Assembly: GCA_023390555.1 (NCBI GenBank)
Contig: JAEWCQ010000016.1
Span: 186,001-250,000, forward strand
DNA length: 64,000 bases
Source: Bacillota bacterium
GTDB lineage: Bacteria > Bacillota > Clostridia > Lachnospirales > Lachnospiraceae
Reading direction: 5' to 3'
Made by a program: the position numbers and the translations under genes. The notes under the pieces are model-generated. The model saw only the letters and a list, made by a program, of their open reading frames with translations. It did not search any database and was not told the DNA's origin. Positions 7,957-15,402 of this stretch are shown here, in pieces (within the stretch, counting starts at the first letter, position 1; the number at the start of each line of letters is the position of its first letter).

Positions 7957-7979
7957 TTTAAAAACTGCCAGTTTTTAAA
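7957..7979. promoter_or_regulatory. Perfect palindrome, candidate operator
   Basis: TTTAAAAACTG and CAGTTTTTAAA form 11-bp arms around a single C. It sits about 60 bp upstream of the S-component start and about 105 bp upstream of the divergent CapA-like gene. No T-run follows, so an operator is likelier than a terminator. The cognate regulator is unknown. Confidence 0.4.
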
Positions 7980-8084
7980 AATATGACCATACCAGATTTC
8001 GAAGAGAACGTGTTAGAAGTTGCAGGCAGAACAAAAGCTTGTTAAAATACAGACAGTACAGGTTAATTTCATATGGAGGAACAG

Positions 8085-9257
8085 ATGAGAAAACATATTG
8101 CGGTGACCGTAATTTTGGTATTGATTGTTTCTGTGATACTGGCAGGTTTTTTCTGGTGGAGAAATCAGCTGGGAGAAGAGCGGAAGGCGAGCGAACCGAA
8201 CAGGCAGGAAACAGAAGCACAGGAACAGACAGAGGTGGTGAACCAGGCAGAGGACCAGACCGAAGAACCCCCGGGAACCCAGCAGGGAATTTCAGAAGGA
8301 ACCGAAACGGAAGAAGAGAACGCTTCTGATATTACGATGATTTTTACAGGAGATGTACTGTTTGCCAACTCCTTTTCTGCCAGCTATGACAGTGGAGGGA
8401 TTGAAAATGTCGTATCGGAGGATGTAAGGGAAGAACTGAATCAGGCAGATATTACGATGGTGAACGAAGAATTTCCATTCAGCACAAGAGGAACGCCGAT
8501 GGAAGACAAACAGTACACGTTTCGGGCAGATCCGGCGTATGTAACGGCACTGCTTGAGATGGGCGTTGATATTGTAACGCTTGCAAATAACCACATCCTG
8601 GATTATGGAAAAGATGCCCTGACAGATACCTTTACAACGCTGGACCATGCCGGTATCAAATATGCGGGCGCCGGGGCAAGTGCAGAGCGTGCAAAGGAGC
8701 TGCAGACGATAGAGGTGCAGGGCAGGAAGATCGGTTTTCTGGCTGCTTCCCGTGTGATACCGGTCAGTGACTGGAACGTGGATAATTCCGTACCGGGTGT
8801 TTTTACGACCTATGATGGCACGGCACTCTGCAATGCGGTAGAGGAGGCCGAACAGCTATGTGATTACGTCGTAGTTTTTGTTCACTGGGGTGTGGAAAAT
8901 GAAGCCTATCCGCAGGACTATCAGGAAAGTCTGGCAAAACAATATATTGATGCAGGGGCAGATCTTGTGATCGGCTGTCATACGCACTGCCTGCAGGGAG
9001 TGGAATATTACAATGGAAAGCCGATTTATTACAGTCTTGGAAACTTCATTTTCGGTTCGGAAATAGACAGGTCCATGGCGGTAAAAGTGACCCTTCATCC
9101 GGATTCGAGTGTGGAGTGCCGGCTGGTTCCCGTATATGCGGCGGCTGGACGTACGGAAAAAATGTCCGAGGAGGATGCGGCTTCTCTGTATCAGTATCTG
9201 GAAAGCATCTCCGATGGAATTGCAATTTCCAAAGATGGCGTAGTGCAGGAAAAATAG
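8085..9257 (+). CDS. CapA-family (PGA_cap) metallophosphatase-like exported protein
   Basis: The 390-residue protein has one N-terminal membrane helix or uncleaved signal (about residues 5-23), then an acidic, Glu/Gln/Thr-rich linker to about residue 80. A CapA domain follows: TMIFTGDVLFANSF, NEEFPFS, LANNHILDYG, VVFVHWGVENEAYP, GCHTHCLQGVEYY and YSLGNFIFG. These residues match the calcineurin-like fold proteins linked to poly-gamma-glutamate export. No capB/capC or other capsule gene is nearby, so an actual capsule role is doubtful. Start chosen at ATG 8085, because GGAGGA lies at 8075-8080 and the earlier ATG at 8073 overlaps that site. The gene stands alone. Confidence 0.85.
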   Translation: MRKHIAVTVILVLIVSVILAGFFWWRNQLGEERKASEPNRQETEAQEQTEVVNQAEDQTEEPPGTQQGISEGTETEEENASDITMIFTGDVLFANSFSASYDSGGIENVVSEDVREELNQADITMVNEEFPFSTRGTPMEDKQYTFRADPAYVTALLEMGVDIVTLANNHILDYGKDALTDTFTTLDHAGIKYAGAGASAERAKELQTIEVQGRKIGFLAASRVIPVSDWNVDNSVPGVFTTYDGTALCNAVEEAEQLCDYVVVFVHWGVENEAYPQDYQESLAKQYIDAGADLVIGCHTHCLQGVEYYNGKPIYYSLGNFIFGSEIDRSMAVKVTLHPDSSVECRLVPVYAAAGRTEKMSEEDAASLYQYLESISDGIAISKDGVVQEK

Positions 9258-9286
9258 ACACTTTTATGATTTAAAGTGAAAGAGTA

Positions 9287-9315
9287 TTGATATCTGAAAT
9301 AAAAAAGTATATGAT
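9287..9315 (+). promoter_or_regulatory. Promoter of the aro gene cluster
   Basis: TTGATA (9287-9292), 17-bp spacer, TATGAT (9310-9315), about 25 nt before the RBS of the shikimate dehydrogenase gene. Confidence 0.65.
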
Positions 9316-9345
9316 ATCTTTAAACTTAGGATGGAGGAATCAGAA

Positions 9346-10215
9346 ATGGAAAATAGAATATCAGGACACACAGGACTTTTGGCTTTGATCGGTTCACCGG
9401 TCGGACATTCCGGTTCGCCGGCTATGTATAATTACAGCTTTGAAAAGCTGGGACTGGATTACGTCTATGTGGCCTTTGATATCAATGTGGATCAGGTAAA
9501 AGATGCGGTTGCGGCCATCCGGACGTTTCAGATGCGGGGATGCAATGTGACAATGCCGTGCAAGAGTGAGGCATTCAAATATATGGACGAACTTTCTCCG
9601 GCCGCAAGAATTATCGGTGCGGTAAATACCATTGTAAATGACGATGGAAAGCTGACCGGATATATCACAGACGGTGAGGGCTTTGTAGAAAACCTCCGTG
9701 ACCATGGCATTGATGTCCGTGGAAAGAAAATTACCGTTGCAGGCGGCGGCGGTGCGGCTACTGCAATTCAGGTGCAGTGTGCACTGGATGGCGCACGGGA
9801 AATCAGTATTTTTAATATCAAAGATGCATTTTTTAAACGAACGCTTGAAACCGCAGAGAAAATCCGGAATGAAGTACCGGGTATCGTTGTGAATGTCTAT
9901 GATATTGCAGACATCGCGCAGATGACCAAAGAAATACAGTCCAGTGATATTTTTGCAAATGCGACTATTGTAGGAATGAAACCAATGGAGAATGAGAGTG
10001 TGGTCAAGGATCTGAGTGCTTTTCGCCCGGGGCTTGTGGTTGCGGATGCGGTATACAACCCGGAGGAGACGAAACTCTTAAGAGAAGCCAAAGAAGCCGG
10101 CTGTATCTGTATCAATGGAAAGGGCATGCTGCTCTGGCAGGGGGTTGCGGCTTTCAAACTTTACACCGGACAGGATATGCCGGTCGAAGAGGTAAAAGAA
10201 CTCTTTTTTCAATAA
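9346..10215 (+). CDS. aroE: Quinate/shikimate dehydrogenase, YdiB type
   Basis: Reduces 3-dehydroshikimate to shikimate (and possibly dehydroquinate/quinate). The 289-residue protein has an N-terminal substrate domain with SPVGHSGSPAMYN, the catalytic Lys motif NVTMPCK and GAVNTIV. The Rossmann domain follows with a GGGGAAT loop. The C-terminal half carries FNIKDAFF, GMKPMENES and GMLLWQG, which resemble E. coli YdiB more than AroE. Start at ATG 9346 with GGAGGAAT upstream; an earlier ATG at 9331 overlaps the RBS. A dehydroquinase gene follows after 39 bp, as in the ydiB-aroD pair of enterics. It may serve biosynthesis or quinate breakdown; with aroK next door, biosynthesis is favoured. Confidence 0.9.
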   Translation: MENRISGHTGLLALIGSPVGHSGSPAMYNYSFEKLGLDYVYVAFDINVDQVKDAVAAIRTFQMRGCNVTMPCKSEAFKYMDELSPAARIIGAVNTIVNDDGKLTGYITDGEGFVENLRDHGIDVRGKKITVAGGGGAATAIQVQCALDGAREISIFNIKDAFFKRTLETAEKIRNEVPGIVVNVYDIADIAQMTKEIQSSDIFANATIVGMKPMENESVVKDLSAFRPGLVVADAVYNPEETKLLREAKEAGCICINGKGMLLWQGVAAFKLYTGQDMPVEEVKELFFQ

Positions 10216-10254
10216 GACGGGAACCATCCGTGCAGGTAATGAAAGGAAACAATC

Positions 10255-11025
10255 ATGGGTAAGATAGTAGAAGTGAGAGGGATCAGAATTGGAGAGGGAA
10301 TCCCGAAAATCTGCATTCCTCTGACCGGAAAGACCAAAGAAGAGATTCTTGCGGCGGCAGAAAAGCTTCCGGCTGTCGGAACAGACCTTGTGGAATGGCG
10401 CACGGACTGGTTTGAAGACATATCCGATTTTACAAAAGTAGAAGAAGTCTTGCGGGAACTTCGGCGCATACTCGGAAATACACCGCTGCTGTTCACCTTC
10501 CGAACCAAAAGAGAGGGCGGAGAAAAAGATCTGGGACCGGCTGAGTATACTGCGCTGAATCAAAAAGCCGTATCCTGCGGTTGGATCGATCTGGTGGATG
10601 TGGAGCTCTTTTCCGGAGAAGAGGCGTTTGGTAAGATTGTAGCAGAAGCACATGCACACGGCGTGAAGGTGATTGCATCCAATCACGATTTTGAGAAAAC
10701 TCCGGAAAAGGACGAGCTGGTAAGAAGGCTGCGCCGGATGCAGGAACTTGGCGCAGACATTCCAAAGATTGCCGTTATGCCAAACGGTAAGAAAGATGTA
10801 CTTACATTGCTTGCGGCGACCGAGGAAATGGCATCGGAATATGCCGACGGCCCGATTATCACAATGTCGATGGCGGGAGAGGGGCTCATCAGCAGGCTCT
10901 GCGGCGAGGTATTCGGTTCGGCACTGACGTTTGGAACGGCAGGGGCGGCTTCGGCGCCGGGACAGATGGATGCGGGAGATCTGCATGCCATTCTGACCCT
11001 TCTCCACAAGGGGATGTATGATTGA
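10255..11025 (+). CDS. aroD: 3-dehydroquinate dehydratase, type I
   Basis: Dehydrates 3-dehydroquinate to 3-dehydroshikimate through a Schiff base. The 256-residue TIM barrel shows GTDLVEWRTDWF near residue 42, the active-site His in SNHDFEKTP and the Schiff-base Lys in GADIPKIAVMP. A SRLCGEVFGSALTFGTAG block lies near the end. ATG 10255 has AAAGGAAAC upstream. It sits between the YdiB-type dehydrogenase and shikimate kinase, so three consecutive shikimate steps are grouped. No aroB, aroA or aroC is in the window. Confidence 0.95.
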   Translation: MGKIVEVRGIRIGEGIPKICIPLTGKTKEEILAAAEKLPAVGTDLVEWRTDWFEDISDFTKVEEVLRELRRILGNTPLLFTFRTKREGGEKDLGPAEYTALNQKAVSCGWIDLVDVELFSGEEAFGKIVAEAHAHGVKVIASNHDFEKTPEKDELVRRLRRMQELGADIPKIAVMPNGKKDVLTLLAATEEMASEYADGPIITMSMAGEGLISRLCGEVFGSALTFGTAGAASAPGQMDAGDLHAILTLLHKGMYD

Positions 11026-11116
11026 TGCAGGAGGCAGAAAGCGGGAAATACCTTGTGTATCCGGATGCATATTGCTATAATAGCCTGAGAATTTGGAGAA
11101 AACAGAGGAGAAGCGG

Positions 11117-11671
11117 ATGAAAAAAGGTAATTTCGATTATAATATTTTTCTGATTGGATTTATGGGAAGCGGAAAGAGTACGATTGCCGATGAACTAAAG
11201 GACAGGCTGGATCGGGAACGCGTGGATATGGATCAGATGATCGTTGAACAGCAGGGAATGCCGATTGCCCGGATTTTCGAAGAAAAGGGAGAGAATTATT
11301 TCCGTGATCTTGAAAGCAATGCACTGATCGATTTGCAAAAGAAAACGGGCATTATTGTATCCTGCGGCGGAGGCGTCGTCATGCGGGAAGAAAATGCGGA
11401 CCATATGAGGAAAAGCGGAAAAATCGTTCTTCTGACTGCAGAGCCGGAAACGGTCTATGAGCGTGTAAAGGACAGCAATGCAAGACCAATCCTGAACGGT
11501 AACATGAATGTTGCATTCATCCGGGGACTGCTGGATAAGCGCCGGGAGCGGTATGAAGCAGCCGCAGATCTCACCGTCGCCACCGATGGGAAAAACGTGG
11601 CACAGATCTGTGAAGAAATTCTTTCGGGACTGCTTGCAATGGAACATGAGGGAGAGATTTCAAAATCCTGA
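11117..11671 (+). CDS. aroK: Shikimate kinase
   Basis: Phosphorylates shikimate at O3. The 184-residue P-loop kinase starts near MKKGNFDYNIFLIGFMGSGKST (Walker A split here by length limits). It has the DMDQMIVEQQGMPI shikimate-binding region, FRDLESNAL, the CGGGVVMRE loop and the RPIL lid. ATG 11117 follows GAGGAGAAGC closely; an in-frame TTG at 11093 gives eight extra residues and is less likely. Size and motifs are ordinary for the family. Confidence 0.94.
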   Translation: MKKGNFDYNIFLIGFMGSGKSTIADELKDRLDRERVDMDQMIVEQQGMPIARIFEEKGENYFRDLESNALIDLQKKTGIIVSCGGGVVMREENADHMRKSGKIVLLTAEPETVYERVKDSNARPILNGNMNVAFIRGLLDKRRERYEAAADLTVATDGKNVAQICEEILSGLLAMEHEGEISKS

Positions 11672-11717
11672 GGGATACAGAAATCTAGGACAAAAAATAG
11701 GCGGAATAGGGGCTGAC

Positions 11718-13319
11718 ATGGAAAGACCGGGTATTCTTAAAAATAAATTTTATCTATATATGACAGAATTTTTCGCTGGTATGTCTGTTATGGCTGTTGA
11801 GCTTGGAGCAAGCAGATTGCTGGCACCATATTTCAGTTCTTCCCAGATTGTCTGGACGATCATCATCGGAACGATTATGATCGCTATGGCGCTGGGAAAT
11901 ATCTGGGGAGGGAGAAGTGCGGATAAAAATCCAAATCCGGACAAGCTTTATATGCGGATGCTGATTGCAGCCATCTGGATTGCGGCAATACCGCTTGTCG
12001 GAAAATATATCATCATAGGGATCTCCGGACTGCTCGTACTGGTGGTAGATCACAATTTTCTTGTTCTGGCAGCTTTTGCGGCTTGTATGGTAATCTTTGT
12101 GTTTCCGCTCTTTTTACTTGGTACGGTGACCCCGTCTCTGGTAAAATATACCGTGGATCGTCTGGATGACAGCGGCAAGATCGTAGGGACACTGGGGGCA
12201 TTTAATACCATCGGCAGTATCATCGGAACTTTTTTACCGACATTTGTGACAATTCCGGCAGTGGGAACGTCCATCACATTTCTCATTTTTTCTGGAATAT
12301 TGATGCTGTTAAGCCTGATCTATTTCTGGGGACGAAGAGAAAAGCTGGTGAAATGTGTGGCAGCGGTCGTTCTGTTTCTGCTTTGCAGTTTCTTTGGCTC
12401 TTCGGACAGCTTTGCCTTCTGGGAAAAAAATCTGACCTATGAGGGAGAGTCGGTATACAATTATCTGCAGGTAAAGGAAACGGATGACAGTGTCATATTG
12501 TCCACAAACGTACTGTTCGGCGTACAGTCGATTACAAAGAAAGACCATTCTTTAACCGGAATGTATTATGACTATGCGATGGCGGCTCCTGTTCTGGCCG
12601 GAATCGGTGGAGAAGAACCGTCAAATGTTTTGATTCTTGGAATGGGAACGGGCACCTTTGCCAGACAATGCCTGCATTATTTTGATAATATGAAGATCGA
12701 AGGTGTTGAAATCGATCAGAAAATTACGGATCTGGCCAATGAATATTTTGACCTACCGGATGCCGTTCAGGTAGCCACATACGATGGGAGAGCCTATTTA
12801 CAGGCAGTTGATCAGAAATATGATGTAATCATGGTAGATGCCTATCAGGATATTACGATACCGTTTCAGATGTCTTCGATTGAATTTTTTAACATGGTGA
12901 AGGAGCATCTTACGGATAATGGAGTTATGGTGGTCAATATGAACATGCACTCCGAAGAAAAAGGAAATATAAATTCCTATCTCTCCGATACGATTGCAAA
13001 TGTTTTTGACAGCGTATATACGGTGGATGTGCCGAATTCTACGAACAGAGAGCTGTTCGCGGTTTCGGATTCGGATGCGGTCGGGAATTTCAAAAACGAT
13101 GTATCAAAGATGGAAAATAAAGAACTACAGGACCTCATGCACGAAATCGCATCGAACATGACGGTGTATCAAAAGGGAAATTATATTCTCACCGACGACA
13201 AGGCACCGGTGGAATTATTGGGGATGGAGGTAATCGACAGCCTGATCCAGGATGAAATCGGTTATTACAAACAGATTTTCCGGGAACAAGGAATTCAGGG
13301 TCTTTTGAATGAAATGTAA
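11718..13319 (+). CDS. Membrane protein with C-terminal spermidine-synthase-like domain
   Basis: The 533-residue protein has about seven hydrophobic helices in residues 10-240, beginning YLYMTEFFAGMSVMAVELGASRLLAPYF (in part). A soluble SpeE-like methyltransferase fold follows from about residue 250. It shows NVLILGMGTGTFARQ for the nucleotide loop, GVEIDQKITDLANEYF for the acidic ribose-binding residue and DVIMVDAYQD. Such fusions are widespread in bacteria and usually annotated as fused MFS/spermidine synthase; their substrate is unproven. Start at ATG 11718, 46 bp after aroK; the preceding AGGGG is a modest RBS. An upstream in-frame extension overlaps aroK and is rejected. Whether it makes polyamines cannot be said. 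Confidence 0.8.
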   Translation: MERPGILKNKFYLYMTEFFAGMSVMAVELGASRLLAPYFSSSQIVWTIIIGTIMIAMALGNIWGGRSADKNPNPDKLYMRMLIAAIWIAAIPLVGKYIIIGISGLLVLVVDHNFLVLAAFAACMVIFVFPLFLLGTVTPSLVKYTVDRLDDSGKIVGTLGAFNTIGSIIGTFLPTFVTIPAVGTSITFLIFSGILMLLSLIYFWGRREKLVKCVAAVVLFLLCSFFGSSDSFAFWEKNLTYEGESVYNYLQVKETDDSVILSTNVLFGVQSITKKDHSLTGMYYDYAMAAPVLAGIGGEEPSNVLILGMGTGTFARQCLHYFDNMKIEGVEIDQKITDLANEYFDLPDAVQVATYDGRAYLQAVDQKYDVIMVDAYQDITIPFQMSSIEFFNMVKEHLTDNGVMVVNMNMHSEEKGNINSYLSDTIANVFDSVYTVDVPNSTNRELFAVSDSDAVGNFKNDVSKMENKELQDLMHEIASNMTVYQKGNYILTDDKAPVELLGMEVIDSLIQDEIGYYKQIFREQGIQGLLNEM

Positions 13320-13353
13320 CAAAGATAATAAAAATTAATAGTACAGAGGAAAG

Positions 13354-13380
13354 GAAATCCGGAAAAGGGTTTCTTTTTTT
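13354..13380 (+). terminator. Terminator before the copper module
   Basis: GAAATCC/GGGTTTC stem (one T-G pair), six-base loop, seven T. It closes the aro/spermidine-synthase-like unit. Confidence 0.65.
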
Positions 13381-13412
13381 TCTACATAAAATCTACAAAT
13401 AAGCATTATAAG
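13381..13412 (+). promoter_or_regulatory. Copper-module promoter with an 11-bp-phased direct repeat
   Basis: TCTACATAAAA (13381-13391) is followed head-to-tail by TCTACAAATAA (13392-13402), then a TATAAG -10 at 13407-13412. No good -35 exists; the repeats occupy its place. Tandem 11-bp-spaced sites over the -35 are typical binding sites for OmpR-family response regulators, and one is encoded in this module (18411-19112). Confidence 0.5.
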
Positions 13413-13471
13413 ATACATACAGACACAATGTCGGTAATTCGGTATCTGAAAAAGCTGGAAAAGGAGAAGCA

Positions 13472-14800
13472 GTGGCAGAAATGACAAAAAACATTGTATT
13501 GCACATTGAAGGTATGAGCTGTGCCAGTTGTGAATACAGAATCGAAAAAAAATTGTCAGATACAGCTGGAATCCTGCGCGTGAAGGTAAGCTTTCCGAAT
13601 CAGAAAGCAGAGGTGAGCTATGATTCGGATGTAATCGACAGGAAGGACATCGAAAGGATTGTAGAAGAGCTGGATTACAAGGTAGTTGCTCCAAAGCAGG
13701 AGCAGAGCAAGACGGATCTGCTGGGAATCATCATGATCCTGTTTGCAATCTACCTGCTGATGAAGCATCTGGGATTTTTGAATATTTTTTATTCCTTTCC
13801 GAAGGCAGAGGAGGGGATGGGATACGGGATGCTGTTCCTGATCGGATTGCTGACATCGGTACATTGCATTGCAATGTGTGGAGGAATCAATCTGTCACAG
13901 TGTATGCCGTATACGGATATCCGTGATAAGGGGCAGGAAAAACGGAGTATTCTCAAACCAAGTTTTCTCTATAATCTGGGAAGAGTCATCTCCTATACCG
14001 CAATCGGAGGAATTGTCGGCGCGTTGGGGTCCGTGATCAGTTTTTCCGGCGGAGCAAAGGGTGCCGTACAGATAGCAGCAGGAATTTTTATGATTATCAT
14101 GGGCTTGAATATGCTCCATCTTTTTCCGGCACTGCATAAATTCATTCCCAGAATGCCGAAGGCGATTGTCTCGAAAATCTATCGCAAAAAGAACGGAAGC
14201 AACAGCCCGTTTTATGTAGGACTCCTGAATGGACTGATGCCCTGCGGACCGTTGCAGGCCATGCAGTTGTATGCATTGTCGACGGGAAGTCCGCTCAAGG
14301 GAGCCCTTTCCATGTTTCTGTTCAGTCTTGGTACGGTGCCGCTGATGTTTGGACTTGGAGCTCTCAGCAAATTCTTGAGTCAGAAATTTACCCAAAAAGT
14401 TATGACGGTGGGAGCCTTTCTGGTCGTCATTCTCGGAATCTCCATGTTGAGCAGCGGTATGAGCCTGTCAGGTATCTCTACACTGGCTGGAAATCAGAGT
14501 GAAACAAAGACGGCAGAGCCGGAGATCGTAGACGGTGTACAGCTGGTGAATACAATGCTCTCATCCGGCAGGTATGAACCGATTCAGGTAAAGCAGGGAG
14601 TTCCGGTAAAATGGACGATAACGGCCGAAGAGGGAACGATAAATGGGTGTAACGGGCAAATCATAATCCAGGAATATGGAATCCAGAAGACGCTGGAGGT
14701 CGGTGATAATGTGATTGAATTCACACCATCTGAAACAGGTCAGTTTACCTATAGCTGCTGGATGGGAATGATCCGCAGTACAATCACCGTAACAGAATAA
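13472..14800 (+). CDS. HMA - SafE/DsbD2 membrane - cupredoxin fusion, copper handling
   Basis: A 442-residue three-part protein. Residues 8-75 are a heavy-metal-associated domain with MSCASC as the Cu(I) site. After one helix (about 84-103) comes a six-helix SafE/DsbD-like membrane domain with TSVHCIAMCGG and NGLMPCGPLQAMQ, each containing a paired-Cys helix. The last ~90 residues form a cupredoxin-like beta domain ending YSCWMGMIRST, with Cys and Met as possible ligands. It probably moves copper or reducing power across the membrane. GTG 13472 follows AAGGAGAAGCA; ATG 13481 is an alternative. It leads an apparent operon with the DUF2318 protein and CopA. Confidence 0.83.
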   Translation: MAEMTKNIVLHIEGMSCASCEYRIEKKLSDTAGILRVKVSFPNQKAEVSYDSDVIDRKDIERIVEELDYKVVAPKQEQSKTDLLGIIMILFAIYLLMKHLGFLNIFYSFPKAEEGMGYGMLFLIGLLTSVHCIAMCGGINLSQCMPYTDIRDKGQEKRSILKPSFLYNLGRVISYTAIGGIVGALGSVISFSGGAKGAVQIAAGIFMIIMGLNMLHLFPALHKFIPRMPKAIVSKIYRKKNGSNSPFYVGLLNGLMPCGPLQAMQLYALSTGSPLKGALSMFLFSLGTVPLMFGLGALSKFLSQKFTQKVMTVGAFLVVILGISMLSSGMSLSGISTLAGNQSETKTAEPEIVDGVQLVNTMLSSGRYEPIQVKQGVPVKWTITAEEGTINGCNGQIIIQEYGIQKTLEVGDNVIEFTPSETGQFTYSCWMGMIRSTITVTE

Positions 14801-14823
14801 TCATAAAACAGGAGGTTTTATCA

Positions 14824-15369
14824 ATGAAAAAGCAGAACAAAAAAGGAAAAGGAAATAGCGGATTGCCGATTCTGGCAGGAGGTGTGGTTCTTTGTCTTGT
14901 AGTCGGAATTTTGGTTTGGAATAACGGGCAGGATCAGAAAGGGGACCAGAACACTGCGAGTACAAAAAAGGCGGAAGTCAATACAAACGCCCAGACAGAC
15001 GAGGGAGATCTGAAAATTCCGATTTCCGATTTATCGGAAACAGCCACCTTTTATGATGCGGAGGTTGATGGCACGAATATGGAAGTCCTTGCGGTGAAGG
15101 CACCGGATGGAAGCATCCGTACGGCATTTAATACTTGTCAGGTCTGCTATAGTTCCGGACGCGGCTATTATGTTCAGGATGGTGATAACCTGGTGTGCCA
15201 GAACTGCGGAAACACATTCACGCTCAATGATGTGGGCGAATCTAAGAACGGATGTAATCCTGTTCCAATCTTAGAAGAAGACAGAACGACCGATGACGAT
15301 TCGATTACAATTTCCAACGCGTTCTTAACAAAATATGAAAAAATATTTGAAAACTGGAAAGCACAGTAA
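14824..15369 (+). CDS. DUF2318 membrane-anchored Cys-rich protein
   Basis: The 181-residue protein has a basic N-terminus, one membrane helix (about 15-32), an Asn/Thr/Lys-rich linker and an extracytoplasmic domain. The domain holds FNTCQVCYSSGRGYY, CQNCGNTF and a further NGCNPVP Cys, the CxxC pairs characteristic of DUF2318. These proteins recur beside copper and heavy-metal transporters; a metal-binding role is inferred, not shown. It lies 24 bp after the HMA-SafE fusion with an AGGAGG site, and 34 bp before copA. Confidence 0.8.
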   Translation: MKKQNKKGKGNSGLPILAGGVVLCLVVGILVWNNGQDQKGDQNTASTKKAEVNTNAQTDEGDLKIPISDLSETATFYDAEVDGTNMEVLAVKAPDGSIRTAFNTCQVCYSSGRGYYVQDGDNLVCQNCGNTFTLNDVGESKNGCNPVPILEEDRTTDDDSITISNAFLTKYEKIFENWKAQ

Positions 15370-15402
15370 AAGTAACAGTATAAATCCTTGAGGAGGTTTC
15401 GA

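Noticed and set aside
8085..9257. CapA-like gene as evidence of a poly-gamma-glutamate capsule
   Set aside because: capB, capC and capE homologues are absent around it; single CapA-domain proteins are common in Clostridia without a capsule.
10078..11070. 330-residue antisense frame across aroE-aroD
   Set aside because: Both sense genes have full catalytic motifs; the antisense product shows no recognisable domain.
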